Of a stretch of DNA of 64,000 nt, positions 1 to 7,687 are shown piece after piece. Position 1 is the stretch's first letter. Every line of letters begins with the position of its first letter. The notes below the pieces were generated by a model. The model ran no database searches. It was not told where the DNA came from and saw only the letters and a program-made list of their open reading frames with translations. The translations under genes and the position numbers were made by a program. The stretch is from Anaeromyxobacter paludicola (GTDB lineage Bacteria > Myxococcota > Myxococcia > Myxococcales > Anaeromyxobacteraceae), in the NCBI RefSeq assembly GCF_023169965.1, contig NZ_AP025592.1:248001-312000 (forward strand). Reading direction: 5' to 3'.

Positions 1-1
1 C

Positions 2-673
2 CGCGCGGTGGCGGCCGGCCTCTTCGCCCGCTTCGAGGCGGAGGGGAGGGTAGGGGACCCGGCGGTCTGGGCGGCTCGGCGGGAGGCGGTGCTGGCGCGG
101 CTCGACCGGGTGGTGGAGGCGGAGGGGCGCGACGCCGGCGGGCTCGTGCCGCGGCTCCTCGAGCACCAGTTCGGCGGGCGCGGCGCCGAGCCGCCGCTCG
201 CGATCGAGGACGGCGCCGAGACGGTGCTGCTCCAGGGGCGCATCGACCGCGTGGACTCGGGCGGCGGCCGGCTCCTCGTGCTCGACTACAAGAACGCCCG
301 CAGCGGCGCCGAGCAGCAGGAGAAGCTCGAGCCCGAGGCGCTCGGGGAGGTCAACTTCCAGGTCCCGGCCTACCTGCTCGCGGCGGCGCGGGCGCTGCCC
401 GGCGCGGAGCGGCTCGAGGCCACCTACCTCCTCCTGCGCTCGGCCGAGCGGGCCGAGCCGTACGCCGCCGCCGCGGGCGACGGCTACTTCGCCCTCGACG
501 CGGCGCGCCGGGCCGAGCTGCGCGCGGCGGGCGCGCCCAACTTCGCCGACCAGGTGGCGGCGGTGGTCCGCCGGATCCGCGCCGGCGAGTTCCCCATCGC
601 CTCGAGGAGCTGCAAGGGCTGCGGGTTCGGCGCGGTCTGCCGGTTCCAGGCGGCGGCGGAGGAGCCGGCGTGA
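2..673 (+). CDS. addB: AddB-like PD-(D/E)XK nuclease subunit, C-terminal part (cut by window edge)
   Basis: The reading frame is open from the left edge, so this is the C-terminal ~220 residues of a larger protein. It shows the RecB-family nuclease core: GRIDRVD, then the LVLDYK motif carrying the metal-binding Asp and catalytic Lys, then FQVPAYLLAA (the Q-x3-Y motif). The end carries C-x2-C-x5-C (codons at 611, 620 and 638), the same spacing as the Fe-S cysteines of AddB. The stop overlaps the start of the next gene as GTGA, so the two subunits are probably translationally coupled. Family knowledge: AddAB/AdnAB resects double-strand breaks for RecA loading. An internal GTG at position 8 should not be taken as the start. 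Confidence 0.8.
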   Translation, partial: RAVAAGLFARFEAEGRVGDPAVWAARREAVLARLDRVVEAEGRDAGGLVPRLLEHQFGGRGAEPPLAIEDGAETVLLQGRIDRVDSGGGRLLVLDYKNARSGAEQQEKLEPEALGEVNFQVPAYLLAAARALPGAERLEATYLLLRSAERAEPYAAAAGDGYFALDAARRAELRAAGAPNFADQVAAVVRRIRAGEFPIASRSCKGCGFGAVCRFQAAAEEPA

Positions 674-3600
674 GCAAGGTCCTCGTCTGGAGCGGCGCGG
701 CGCAGGCGCTCTTCCGGCTCGACGCCGACACGGCGGTGTCGGCCGGCGCCGGCTCGGGCAAGACCACCTGCCTCGTCGAGCTCTGCCTGCGGCTCCTCTC
801 CGGCGAGGCGACCGGCGAGCCCTGCGAGCCCGCCGCGCTCGCGGCCATCACCTTCACCGAGAAGGCCGCCGAGGAGCTCTCGGAGCGGCTGCGCGCCGCG
901 GTGGGAGAGCGGGCGCGGGCGGCCGGGCCGGGATCGGACGAGGCGCGGGCCTGGCTCGCCCGGCTGCACGGCCTCGACCGGATGCAGGTCGGCACCATCC
1001 ACGGCTTCGCCTCGCGCCTGCTGCGGGAGCACGCGCTCGAGGCGGGGCTCGACCCGGACTTCGCCGTCGCCGAGGAGGAGCGGTCGTCGGAGTGGCGGCG
1101 CGAGGCGGCCCGGGCGGCGGTGGTCGAGGCGGTGGACGCCGGGCGCGCGGAGGCGCTGCGGCTCTGCGCCGGGCACGGCGCCGGTGGGCGCCGGCAGGGG
1201 CTCGCCGACGTGGTGGCGGAGCTCCTGCGCGAGCGCGCCACCCTGGGCGCGACCGGCCCGCTGCTGCCGGCCCCGGACCGGACCGAGGAGGCGCGGGCCG
1301 CGCGGGCGGCGCTGCTCCGGGCCTGCGACGGCCTCCTCGCGGCGGCCGCCGACGTCGCCACCCAGAGCGGGCGCAAGGCGATGGCCGCGCTGGCCGAGCG
1401 GGCGGCGGCGCTCCCCGAGGAGGACCGCGCGGGCCCGCTCACGGTGGGCGGCATCGGCCGGCTCACCGGGCTCGCCCAGGCGGTGAAGGGCTGGCGGGTC
1501 GGCAAGTCGGACGGCGAGCGCTCCCGATCGCTCCGGGCCGAGCTCGCCGACGCGGCCGAGGCGTTCGCGCCGCTCGCCGCGGAGGCGCTGGCCGGTCCGC
1601 AGAAGGCGGAGCTGTGCCGGCTCGCGGCGAGGGCGGAGGAGCTGTACGCCCGTCGCAAGCGGGCCGAGCACGCGCTCGACTTCGACGACCTCCTGCTCGG
1701 CGCGCGCGACCTGCTCCGCGCCGACGCGCCGCTCCGGGCCGAGCTGCGGGGGCGCTTCCGCGCGCTCCTCGTGGACGAGTACCAGGACGTGAACCGGCTG
1801 CAGCAGGAGCTCTTCGAGCTGCTCGCGTCCCCGGGCGCGGGCGAGGGCCCCCGCGCCGTCCGCGTCGGCGTGGGCGACCTGAAGCAGTCGATCTACCGGT
1901 TCCGCGGAGCCGACGTGGCGGTCTTCCGCCGGTTCATGGACGAGCTCGCGGGCGGCGGCGGGCGCGTGCTCCACCTCTCGCAGAACCACCGGTCCTCGCC
2001 GGCGGTGCTCGAGCTCGTAAACGAGACCTTCGCCCGCTGCATGCAGCCCGCCGGCGCGGACGCCCGTCCCTACGAGCTCGCCTTCGGCGGCGACGACCGG
2101 CTGCTGCCGGTGCGCGGCGAGGGCGGGCGGCCCGCCTGCGAGCTGCTCTGCGACGGCGAGGGCGGTCGCGCGGCCGAGCGGCGCGAGCGCGAGGCGGCGG
2201 CGGTCGCGGCGCGGGTGAAGGCCCTCGTCGGCGGGGCGGCCGGGCTCACCGTGCCGGCCCGCGGCCCGGACGGCGTGGAGCGGCCGCGCGCCCCCCGCTA
2301 CGGCGACGTCGCCATCCTCTTCCGCCGGCTCACGCAGATCGGCGAGTACGAGCGGGCGCTGCGCGCCGCCGGCATCCCCTACCGGCTCGCGCGCGGCGGC
2401 GGCTTCTACCAGGCGCCCGAGGTGCGGGACCTCGGCGAGCTCCTGGCGAGCCTCTTCGACCCGGAGGACGCGCTCTCCTGGGCCGCGCTGCTCCGCTCGC
2501 CCTTCTGCGGCGTGAGCGACGGCGCGCTCTTCCTGCTGGGGCGGGCCGGCTTCCCGCGCCTGGCGCGGCTCTCGCCCGACGATGCCGCCGCGGCCCTGGC
2601 GCCGCTCTCTGGCGAGCCGCTGGCGGAGGCGCGCCCGGAGCCCTCCCTCCCCGCCGCGCGGGGAGGGCCGGGGAGGGGCGGCCAGGACGGGCCCGCGGCC
2701 TCGGACGACGCTCCTCGCCTGGCGCGCTTCCTCACCGTCTGGCAGTCGCTCCAGCCGCTGCGGGATCGCCTCCCCGTCCCCGATCTGCTCGACCGGGCCG
2801 TCGCCGCGCTCGACGTCGAGGCGGCCCTCCTCGCCGCGCCCGACGGCGAGCGGCGGCTCGTCAACCTGCGGAAGGCCATCGGGCTGGCGCGGCGCTTCTC
2901 CGCCCAGGGCGGCACCGCCCGCGCCTTCGCCGAGCGGCTGCGGGTGATGGCCGAGCGGCCGCCCCGCGAGCCCGAGGCGGAGCTCGAGGCCGCCGACGCC
3001 GTCGCGGTGCTCTCGGTCCACCAGGCGAAGGGGCTCGAGTGGCCGGTGGTCTTCGTCCCCGACCTCGGGGCGGCGCAGCGGAACGACGGCCGCCGCGCGC
3101 TCCTCGACGCCGGCGACCGGCTCTGCGCGCAGCTCTACGACCCGGCCGCGGAGCGGTTCCTCCCGACGGCCGCGGTCGAGGCCGCGCGCGAGGAGGCGAA
3201 GCGCGCGCAGGCCGCCGAGTCGCGGCGGCTCCTCTACGTGGCCCTCACCCGCGCCCGCGACCACCTGGTCCTCTCCGGCGAGAGCGCCCGCGGCGCGTCC
3301 GAGAGTTGGCGCGCCTTCGTCGAGGTCGCCGCGGCCGCCAGGCCCGACCTCGTCCGGACCGTCCCGAGCGCCGAGGCGGCGAGCGCGCTCGCGGGCCCCG
3401 CGCCGCTCCCGGCTGCCCCCGCCGCCCCGGCGCCCCTCCCGCGCCTCGGCGCCCCGCGGCTCGCCGCCCCGCCGCGCCTGGCCGCGGTCCGGCTCGCCGT
3501 CACCGAGCTTGCCGAGCACGCCCGCTGCCCGCGGCGCCACTTCTTCGCGCGCCACCTCGGGCTGCCCGAGCGGAGTCACGTCTCCGGCCAGCCGGTGCAG

Positions 3601-4272
3601 GACGACCCGGAGCGCGCCACCGCGCGCGGCACGCTCGCGCACGCCATGCTGGCCGAGACCGATCTCGCCGCGCCGCCGCTCGAGCGTCGCGCGCAGCTCT
3701 CGGCCGCCGCCGCGCGCCGCGGCTACGACCCGGGGAGCCAGGGGGTGCGCCGGATCCTGGGCGACGTGTCGCGCTTCCTCGACGCCGCCGAGGGCCGCGC
3801 GCTCGCGGAGGCGGCGCGCAAGGGCCGGGTCCGGCGCGAGCTGCCGTTCCTGCTGCGCCTCGCCGGCGACGGCGTGCCGGACTGCTACCTCACCGGCGCC
3901 ATCGACGCGCTGGTCGAGGCCGGTCGCGAGGCGGTGGTCATCGACTTCAAGTACGCCCACCCCCGGCGCGAGGCGGCCGAGCGCTACCGGATGCAGCTGC
4001 TCGCGTACGCGCTCGCGGCGCAGCGGGCGCTCCCGGGATCGAGCATCCGCGCCCGGCTCCAGTTCCTGCGCGGGAGCTGCGCCGCCCTCGACCTCACGCC
4101 CACCGACTCCGAGCTGTCGCGCTTCGCCCGCGAGGCCCCCTTCGCCGCCGCGTCCGCCTGCGCCGGCACCGCCGCCCAGCGGACCCCCGCCGCCCTCGGC
4201 CGCGACCGCGCCCGCTGCGAGGCCGAAGGCTGCGGCTACCTGCTCCGCTGCTACCCGAGCGGCGGCGCGTAG
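670..4272 (+). CDS. addA: AddA-like UvrD/Rep helicase with C-terminal nuclease
   Basis: A 1200-residue superfamily 1A helicase-nuclease. Motifs seen: Walker A AGAGSGKTT (~25-33), Walker B LLVDEYQDVN (~366-375), GDLKQSIYRFRG (~400), VHQAKGLEWPVVF (~783), LYVALTRARDHLVL (~855). The C-terminal RecB-type nuclease has AIDALVEA, VVIDFKYA (~1090) and QLLAYALA. Cys953 in ARCPRRHFF and Cys1183/1188/1194 near the C terminus look like an Fe-S nuclease set, which is usual for AddB but not for Bacillus AddA. The GTG start overlaps the stop of the upstream subunit. A 23-bp palindrome of a dispersed family is read in frame at residues ~659-667, in an Arg/Gly/Pro-rich stretch. Substrate and role are inferred from the family: processive unwinding and cutting at DNA ends. 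Confidence 0.85.
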   Translation: MSKVLVWSGAAQALFRLDADTAVSAGAGSGKTTCLVELCLRLLSGEATGEPCEPAALAAITFTEKAAEELSERLRAAVGERARAAGPGSDEARAWLARLHGLDRMQVGTIHGFASRLLREHALEAGLDPDFAVAEEERSSEWRREAARAAVVEAVDAGRAEALRLCAGHGAGGRRQGLADVVAELLRERATLGATGPLLPAPDRTEEARAARAALLRACDGLLAAAADVATQSGRKAMAALAERAAALPEEDRAGPLTVGGIGRLTGLAQAVKGWRVGKSDGERSRSLRAELADAAEAFAPLAAEALAGPQKAELCRLAARAEELYARRKRAEHALDFDDLLLGARDLLRADAPLRAELRGRFRALLVDEYQDVNRLQQELFELLASPGAGEGPRAVRVGVGDLKQSIYRFRGADVAVFRRFMDELAGGGGRVLHLSQNHRSSPAVLELVNETFARCMQPAGADARPYELAFGGDDRLLPVRGEGGRPACELLCDGEGGRAAERREREAAAVAARVKALVGGAAGLTVPARGPDGVERPRAPRYGDVAILFRRLTQIGEYERALRAAGIPYRLARGGGFYQAPEVRDLGELLASLFDPEDALSWAALLRSPFCGVSDGALFLLGRAGFPRLARLSPDDAAAALAPLSGEPLAEARPEPSLPAARGGPGRGGQDGPAASDDAPRLARFLTVWQSLQPLRDRLPVPDLLDRAVAALDVEAALLAAPDGERRLVNLRKAIGLARRFSAQGGTARAFAERLRVMAERPPREPEAELEAADAVAVLSVHQAKGLEWPVVFVPDLGAAQRNDGRRALLDAGDRLCAQLYDPAAERFLPTAAVEAAREEAKRAQAAESRRLLYVALTRARDHLVLSGESARGASESWRAFVEVAAAARPDLVRTVPSAEAASALAGPAPLPAAPAAPAPLPRLGAPRLAAPPRLAAVRLAVTELAEHARCPRRHFFARHLGLPERSHVSGQPVQDDPERATARGTLAHAMLAETDLAAPPLERRAQLSAAAARRGYDPGSQGVRRILGDVSRFLDAAEGRALAEAARKGRVRRELPFLLRLAGDGVPDCYLTGAIDALVEAGREAVVIDFKYAHPRREAAERYRMQLLAYALAAQRALPGSSIRARLQFLRGSCAALDLTPTDSELSRFAREAPFAAASACAGTAAQRTPAALGRDRARCEAEGCGYLLRCYPSGGA
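2645..2667. repeat. REP-like palindrome inside addA
   Basis: CCCTCCCCGC, loop CGC, GCGGGGAGGG: a perfect 10-bp stem with a 3-nt loop, followed by a GGGGAGGGGCG tract. The same arrangement occurs intergenically at 25998-26020 with a TGC loop. Here it is translated in frame as part of a Pro/Gly/Arg-rich segment of the helicase. Confidence 0.6.
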
Positions 4273-4340
4273 CCCGGGCCCGAATCAAGACCGGGAGGCC
4301 GCCGGGGACGGGCGGCCGGAAGGAGGGGCCGCCGGGGGAG

Positions 4341-4820
4341 GGGTCCCAGCGCAGCTGGGGAGGGGCGCAGCCCCTCCAAGCCGGGCGAGCCTCCGCGACC
4401 CGCGAAGGCGGGCGCGGAGGCGCAAGGGCCCCGGCGAGCAGGGGTGGGGCCCCGACGGCTCTGCCGGCGGGGCGGGGCAGCATGCCCCGTGTAAAAGCCG
4501 GGGTCCCAGCGCAGCTGGGGAGGGGCGCAGCCCCTCCAAGCCGGGCGAGCCTCCGCGACCCGCGAAGGCGGGCGCGGAGGCGCAAGGGCCCCGGCGAGCA
4601 GGGGTGGGGCCCCGACGGCTCTGCCGGCGGGGCGGGGCAGCATGCCCCGTGTAAAAGCCGGGGTCCCAGCGCAGCTGGGGAGGGGCGCAGCCCCTCCAAG
4701 CCGGGCGAGCCTCCGCGACCCGCGAAGGCGGGCGCGGAGGCGCAAGGGCCCCGGCGAGCAAGGGTGGGGCCCCGACGGCTCCGCCGGCGGGGCGGGGCAG
4801 CATGCCCCGTGTAACAACCG
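4341..4820. repeat. three tandem copies of a 160-bp multi-hairpin repeat
   Basis: Copies start at 4341, 4501 and 4661, each 160 bp. Copies 1 and 2 look identical; copy 3 differs at a few bases near its end. Each unit folds into successive perfect hairpins. In copy 1: CCCAGC-GCA-GCTGGG (4345-4359), GGAGGGGC-GCA-GCCCCTCC (4359-4377), a long stem 4389-4421 with GAAG loop and one bulged A, and CGGGGCA-GCA-TGCCCCG (4473-4489). Three of the four loops are GCA. A partial trace of the unit end follows copy 3 and runs up to the stop codon of the next, opposite-strand gene at 4837. The unit has no spacers, so it is not a CRISPR. The 564 bp between addA and that gene hold nothing else I can identify. 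Confidence 0.9.
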
Positions 4821-4836
4821 GGCAGCATGCCCCGTT

Positions 4837-5136
4837 CTACGGATGCCGGGTAGGCGCCGCCCCCGTCTCGACCGCCTCCTTGCCCAGGTTCCCGCGGTGG
4901 CGCACGTCGCGCCCGAACATCCCGAATCGGGCACCGGCCTCCCCGAACTCGCGCTGGACCTCGTCGGGGCTCTGGTAGATCCGGTCCGGCAGGCTCCGGA
5001 GGAAGTTGATCGCGTCCGCCGGCGCGCCCGCCTCGGCGGCGGCGGTGGCGAGGTCGTCCCGCGAGATGGGGTACTCCACCTCGGAGAGGATCGCCGAAGG
5101 GCTCTGCTCGGGTGGCTCGCCGATTCCCATGGCCAT
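4837..5136 (-). CDS. DUF2795 domain protein
   Basis: A 99-residue protein. Residues ~20-65 (VEYPISRDDLATAAAEAGAP, then INFLRSLPDRIYQSPDEV) match the DUF2795 pattern of a YP-x-S/T-K-x-x-L motif followed by LPDR-x-Y-x-S-P-x-x-V. Members are small soluble proteins of unknown function; I assign none. The ATG at 5136 was chosen because GGGAGAG lies about 7 nt upstream, whereas the longer open frame up to 5295 has an Arg/Gly-rich, unconserved N terminus. The gene ends directly against the 160-bp repeat array and is divergent from the aldolase gene, sharing its 185-bp upstream region. Confidence 0.7.
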   Translation of the reverse strand: MAMGIGEPPEQSPSAILSEVEYPISRDDLATAAAEAGAPADAINFLRSLPDRIYQSPDEVQREFGEAGARFGMFGRDVRHRGNLGKEAVETGAAPTRHP

Positions 5137-5238
5137 GCGCTTTCTCTCCCGGTCGAGGGGTCTGGCGGAACCATGCGCAGCCCCGTCCCGGTGCGCCACC
5201 TCGCCGCGATCGCCGCCGCCCGCAGGGGCCGATTCCCC

Positions 5239-5268
5239 TTGATTGATCGCTCGGGGAGTCCCTAAATA
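5239..5268 (+). promoter_or_regulatory. sigma70-like promoter of the aldolase gene
   Basis: TTGATT (5239-5244), 18-nt spacer, TAAATA (5263-5268). A start near 5275 would give a leader of about 47 nt, which includes GGGGAGA just before the ATG at 5322. The -10 is one of the few AT-rich hexamers in this region. Confidence 0.6.
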
Positions 5269-5321
5269 CGGGGCGCCGCGCAGCAGCCGGACCACACCAG
5301 AACTTCACGGGGAGAACGTCG

Positions 5322-6248
5322 ATGCCTCAGCACACGGAGCGGGTGAAGGAGATCCTGTCCTGGTACTCGTCTGACAACGCCGGGACGCTCACCAACCTCT
5401 CGCGCCTGCTCAACCACGGCCGGCTGGCGGGCACGGGCAAGCTCGTCATCCTGCCGGTGGACCAGGGCTTCGAGCACGGCCCGGCGCGCTCCTTCGCGCC
5501 GAACCCGGCCGGCTACGACCCCGACTACCACTTCCAGCTCGCCATCGAGGCCGGCTGCAACGCCTACGCGGCGCCGCTCGGCTTCATCGAGGCCGGCGCG
5601 GCCAGGTTCGCCGGCCAGATCCCGCTCATCCTCAAGGTGAACAACTCCGACTCGCTCTCCAAGCTCGGCGGGGCGCCCTGCTCGGCGGTCACCGCCGGCG
5701 TGAAGGACGCGATCCGGCTCGGCTGCGTGGCCATCGGCTACACCATCTACCCCGGGTCCGACGCCCGCAACACGCAGCTCGAGGAGCTGCGCGACCTCAC
5801 CGCCGAGGCGAAGGCCAACGGCCTCGCGGTGGTGGTCTGGAGCTACCCGCGCGGCGGCGGCGTCTCCAAGGACGGCGAGACCGCCATCGACGTCGCCGCG
5901 TACGCGGCGCAGATCGCGGCGCAGATGGGCGCGCACATCATCAAGGTGAAGCCGCCCACCGAGTTCCTCGAGCAGGGCGAGGCGAAGAAGGTCTACGAGA
6001 AGCAGAACATCCCCATCAAGACGCTCTCCGAGCGCGTGCGCCACGTGGTGCAGAGCGCCTTCAACGGCAAGCGGATCGTCATCTTCTCCGGCGGCCCGGC
6101 CAAGGGCACCGAGGAGGTGCTCGCCGAGATCAAGGGGATCAAGGAGGGCGGCGCGTTCGGCTCGATCATGGGCCGCAACGCCTTCCAGCGGCCGAAGGCC
6201 GAGGCGCTGAAGCTCCTCGACCAGGTGATGAAGATCTACGAGAGCTAG
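5322..6248 (+). CDS. fbaB: class I fructose-bisphosphate aldolase (DhnA/FbaB type)
   Basis: A 308-residue cytosolic enzyme of the archaeal-type class I aldolase family, which reversibly cleaves fructose 1,6-bisphosphate into dihydroxyacetone phosphate and glyceraldehyde 3-phosphate by Schiff-base chemistry. Seen: LVILPVDQGFEHGP near the N terminus, FIEAGAARFAGQIPLILKVN, the HIIKVKPP segment (~204-211) that holds the Schiff-base Lys in this family, and a C-terminal phosphate-binding FSGGPAKG plus GSIMGRN. RBS GGGGAGA precedes the ATG. It has its own promoter (5239) and a strong intrinsic terminator (6288), so it is probably monocistronic. Confidence 0.92.
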   Translation: MPQHTERVKEILSWYSSDNAGTLTNLSRLLNHGRLAGTGKLVILPVDQGFEHGPARSFAPNPAGYDPDYHFQLAIEAGCNAYAAPLGFIEAGAARFAGQIPLILKVNNSDSLSKLGGAPCSAVTAGVKDAIRLGCVAIGYTIYPGSDARNTQLEELRDLTAEAKANGLAVVVWSYPRGGGVSKDGETAIDVAAYAAQIAAQMGAHIIKVKPPTEFLEQGEAKKVYEKQNIPIKTLSERVRHVVQSAFNGKRIVIFSGGPAKGTEEVLAEIKGIKEGGAFGSIMGRNAFQRPKAEALKLLDQVMKIYES

Positions 6249-6287
6249 GCGTCGAATCGCGCGGCGGCGCCGGTCGCCGTCCCGGAT

Positions 6288-6322
6288 ACGGCCACCCCCT
6301 TCAGGGTGGCCGTTTTCGTTTT
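6288..6322 (+). terminator. intrinsic terminator after the aldolase gene
   Basis: ACGGCCACCC (6288-6297), 6-nt loop CCTTCA, GGGTGGCCGT (6304-6313), then TTTCGTTTTT. A perfect 10-bp stem with a T-rich tail; the clearest Rho-independent terminator in the window. Confidence 0.9.
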
Positions 6323-6347
6323 TCCGAGCGCGCAGGTTTCTTCCGCC

Positions 6348-6833
6348 ATGCTCGACGCACTCTCGCTGCAGCGCGCCGCCCACTACCTCCACGTGCGCGG
6401 GGTGCCGCTCGTGCCGCGCGTCCTCAAGCGGGCCATCCTCCACCTGTACGGGAGCGTGCTCGACCCGGAGACGGAGTTCGGCGAGGGGACGGTGCTGGGG
6501 TACGGCGGCCTCAACATGGTCATCCACCCGGAGGCGCGGCTCGGCCGGCGGGTGCTCATCTCGCACGGCGTGACCATCGGCGGGCGGGCCGGCATGCCGG
6601 GACTGCCCGTGATCGAGGACGACGTGAAGATCGGGGCCGGGGCGAAGATCCTGGGTCCGGTCCGCATCGGCCGCGGCGCGCTCATCGGCGCCAACGCGGT
6701 GGTGGTCCACGACGTCCGGCCGAACGCGGTGGCGGTCGGGATCCCGGCGCGCGAGGTGCCGTCCCGAGGCCGCGTGGTGGAGGCGGCCGACGACCCGGAA
6801 GTGGCGTCGGTCACAAATGAATTTCGGCACTGA
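6348..6833 (+). CDS. serine O-acetyltransferase-like hexapeptide-repeat protein
   Basis: A 161-residue left-handed beta-helix acetyltransferase. After a short helical N terminus (LQRAAHYLHVRGVPLVPRVL) come hexapeptide turns: TVLGYGGLNMVIHPEARLGR, ISHGVTIGGR, PVIEDDVKIGAGAKILGPV, RIGRGALIGANAVVVHDV and AVGIPAREV, as in CysE. It lacks the long N-terminal domain of classical CysE, so the acceptor may be serine or a sugar. A start at 6306 would lie inside the aldolase terminator, so I chose the ATG at 6348; the RBS is weak. It is followed at once by the DUF507 gene, which has its own promoter. Confidence 0.75.
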   Translation: MLDALSLQRAAHYLHVRGVPLVPRVLKRAILHLYGSVLDPETEFGEGTVLGYGGLNMVIHPEARLGRRVLISHGVTIGGRAGMPGLPVIEDDVKIGAGAKILGPVRIGRGALIGANAVVVHDVRPNAVAVGIPAREVPSRGRVVEAADDPEVASVTNEFRH

Positions 6834-6850
6834 GCCAGCGGCTTTTTTCC

Positions 6851-6880
6851 TTGCCACTCGCGGCGAGCGAGGTTTATTAC
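6851..6880 (+). promoter_or_regulatory. sigma70-like promoter of the DUF507 gene
   Basis: TTGCCA (6851-6856), 18-nt spacer, TATTAC (6875-6880); leader of about 75 nt to the ATG at 6961. Just upstream, AGCC-AGC-GGCT followed by six T is a weak terminator-like signal for the preceding gene. Confidence 0.5.
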
Positions 6881-6960
6881 GGGGTTCACTCACTGATTCG
6901 CGGTCACAGCACGCGGCTGCATCGCGGCTTCCGGCCGCGATGTCGAGCCGAGGACGGTCC

Positions 6961-7479
6961 ATGCGCCTTTACCCGAAGGTCATTCCCACCATCGCCCGCG
7001 AGGTCGTCCAGACCTTGATGCAGGAAGGCGACATCGAGGTGGAGACCATGCGCATCGCGGACGCCGAGATGGACATGGCGGCGATCATGAAGGAGTACCT
7101 CGCCGCGGAGGAGCGGGTGAACGCGGCGACCCGCGAGGCGCTCGACCGGCGCGGGTACGATCACTCCCGGTTCAACCAGGTGAAGCGCGAGATGGCCGAC
7201 GTCCGCGGCTTCAAGATGGGCGACGAGGGGATCGAGTACGTCATCGGCCAGATGATCGAGTTCCTGCTCATCTCGCGGAACGTCGAGGAGGTCTACTCCG
7301 ACGACCCGCCGCTCCGTAAGAAGGTCTTCGGGATCTTCAAGAAGCACCTCGACGTGGACGACGAGATCGACCGGGAGGCCCGGGCCCGCCTGAAGCACCT
7401 GCAGGAGGGGACCCAGGCGTTCGAGATCGAGTACCAGAAGACGATCGAGCTTCTCCGCCGCTCCCGCGGCCTGATCTAG
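6961..7479 (+). CDS. DUF507 family protein
   Basis: A 172-residue protein starting MRLYPKVIPTIAREVVQTL, which with GDIEVE, EMDMAAIMKEYL and VYSDDPPLRKKVFGIFKKHL is typical of DUF507, a family largely confined to delta-proteobacteria and relatives and without known function. No signal peptide or membrane segment; mainly helical and charged, with a basic C terminus (LLRRSRGLI). An upstream in-frame ATG at 6817 overlaps the preceding gene and runs through the promoter, so it was rejected. Likely monocistronic; followed by a palindromic intergenic element at 7.5 kb. Confidence 0.8.
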   Translation: MRLYPKVIPTIAREVVQTLMQEGDIEVETMRIADAEMDMAAIMKEYLAAEERVNAATREALDRRGYDHSRFNQVKREMADVRGFKMGDEGIEYVIGQMIEFLLISRNVEEVYSDDPPLRKKVFGIFKKHLDVDDEIDREARARLKHLQEGTQAFEIEYQKTIELLRRSRGLI

Positions 7480-7520
7480 CTCGGCGCGGGATCCCGGGCT
7501 GCGTCGGACGGGCTCGTCGA

Positions 7521-7563
7521 CTGCGCTGCTCGGCGTACGAAATCGGTACGCCTGCGCTGCTCG
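7521..7563. repeat. palindrome flanked by 12-bp direct repeats
   Basis: CTGCGCTGCTCG occurs at 7521-7532 and again at 7552-7563. Between them GGCGTAC (7532-7538) and GTACGCC (7546-7552) form a 7-bp stem around a 7-nt loop. The surrounding gap (7480-7687) is otherwise non-coding. Layout (central short palindrome with GC-rich flanks) resembles the middle of the MITE at 35981-36141. Confidence 0.55.
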
Positions 7564-7687
7564 CTCCTCTCGCGCCCGCCTCGCTCCGGGCTTTCGCGCC
7601 TCGTGAGCCGTCGCTGTAGGTCCGTTCGGCAGTTTTCTTGACCCCCGATATCGCCGGATTACTCTCGCCGCGGGCGAGGAGGTCCGG

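Noticed and set aside
484-3960. 1158-aa open frame antisense to addA, and many other long antisense frames
   Set aside because: Stop codons are rare in GC-rich DNA; the translations are low-complexity Arg/Gly/Ala/Leu strings, while the sense frames carry clear family motifs.
4285-4803. Open frames through the 160-bp repeat array (both strands) as repeat proteins
   Set aside because: The 160-bp unit is not a multiple of three, so each copy is read in a different frame; frames stay open only because of composition, and there is no RBS. Hairpin structure explains the conservation better.
4341-4820. CRISPR array
   Set aside because: Units are 160 bp and directly adjacent with no variable spacers; no cas genes nearby.
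6306-6347. Upstream ATG at 6306 for the acetyltransferase-like gene
   Set aside because: It lies within the stem of the aldolase terminator and encodes an unconserved N terminus; ATG 6348 begins the family-like sequence.
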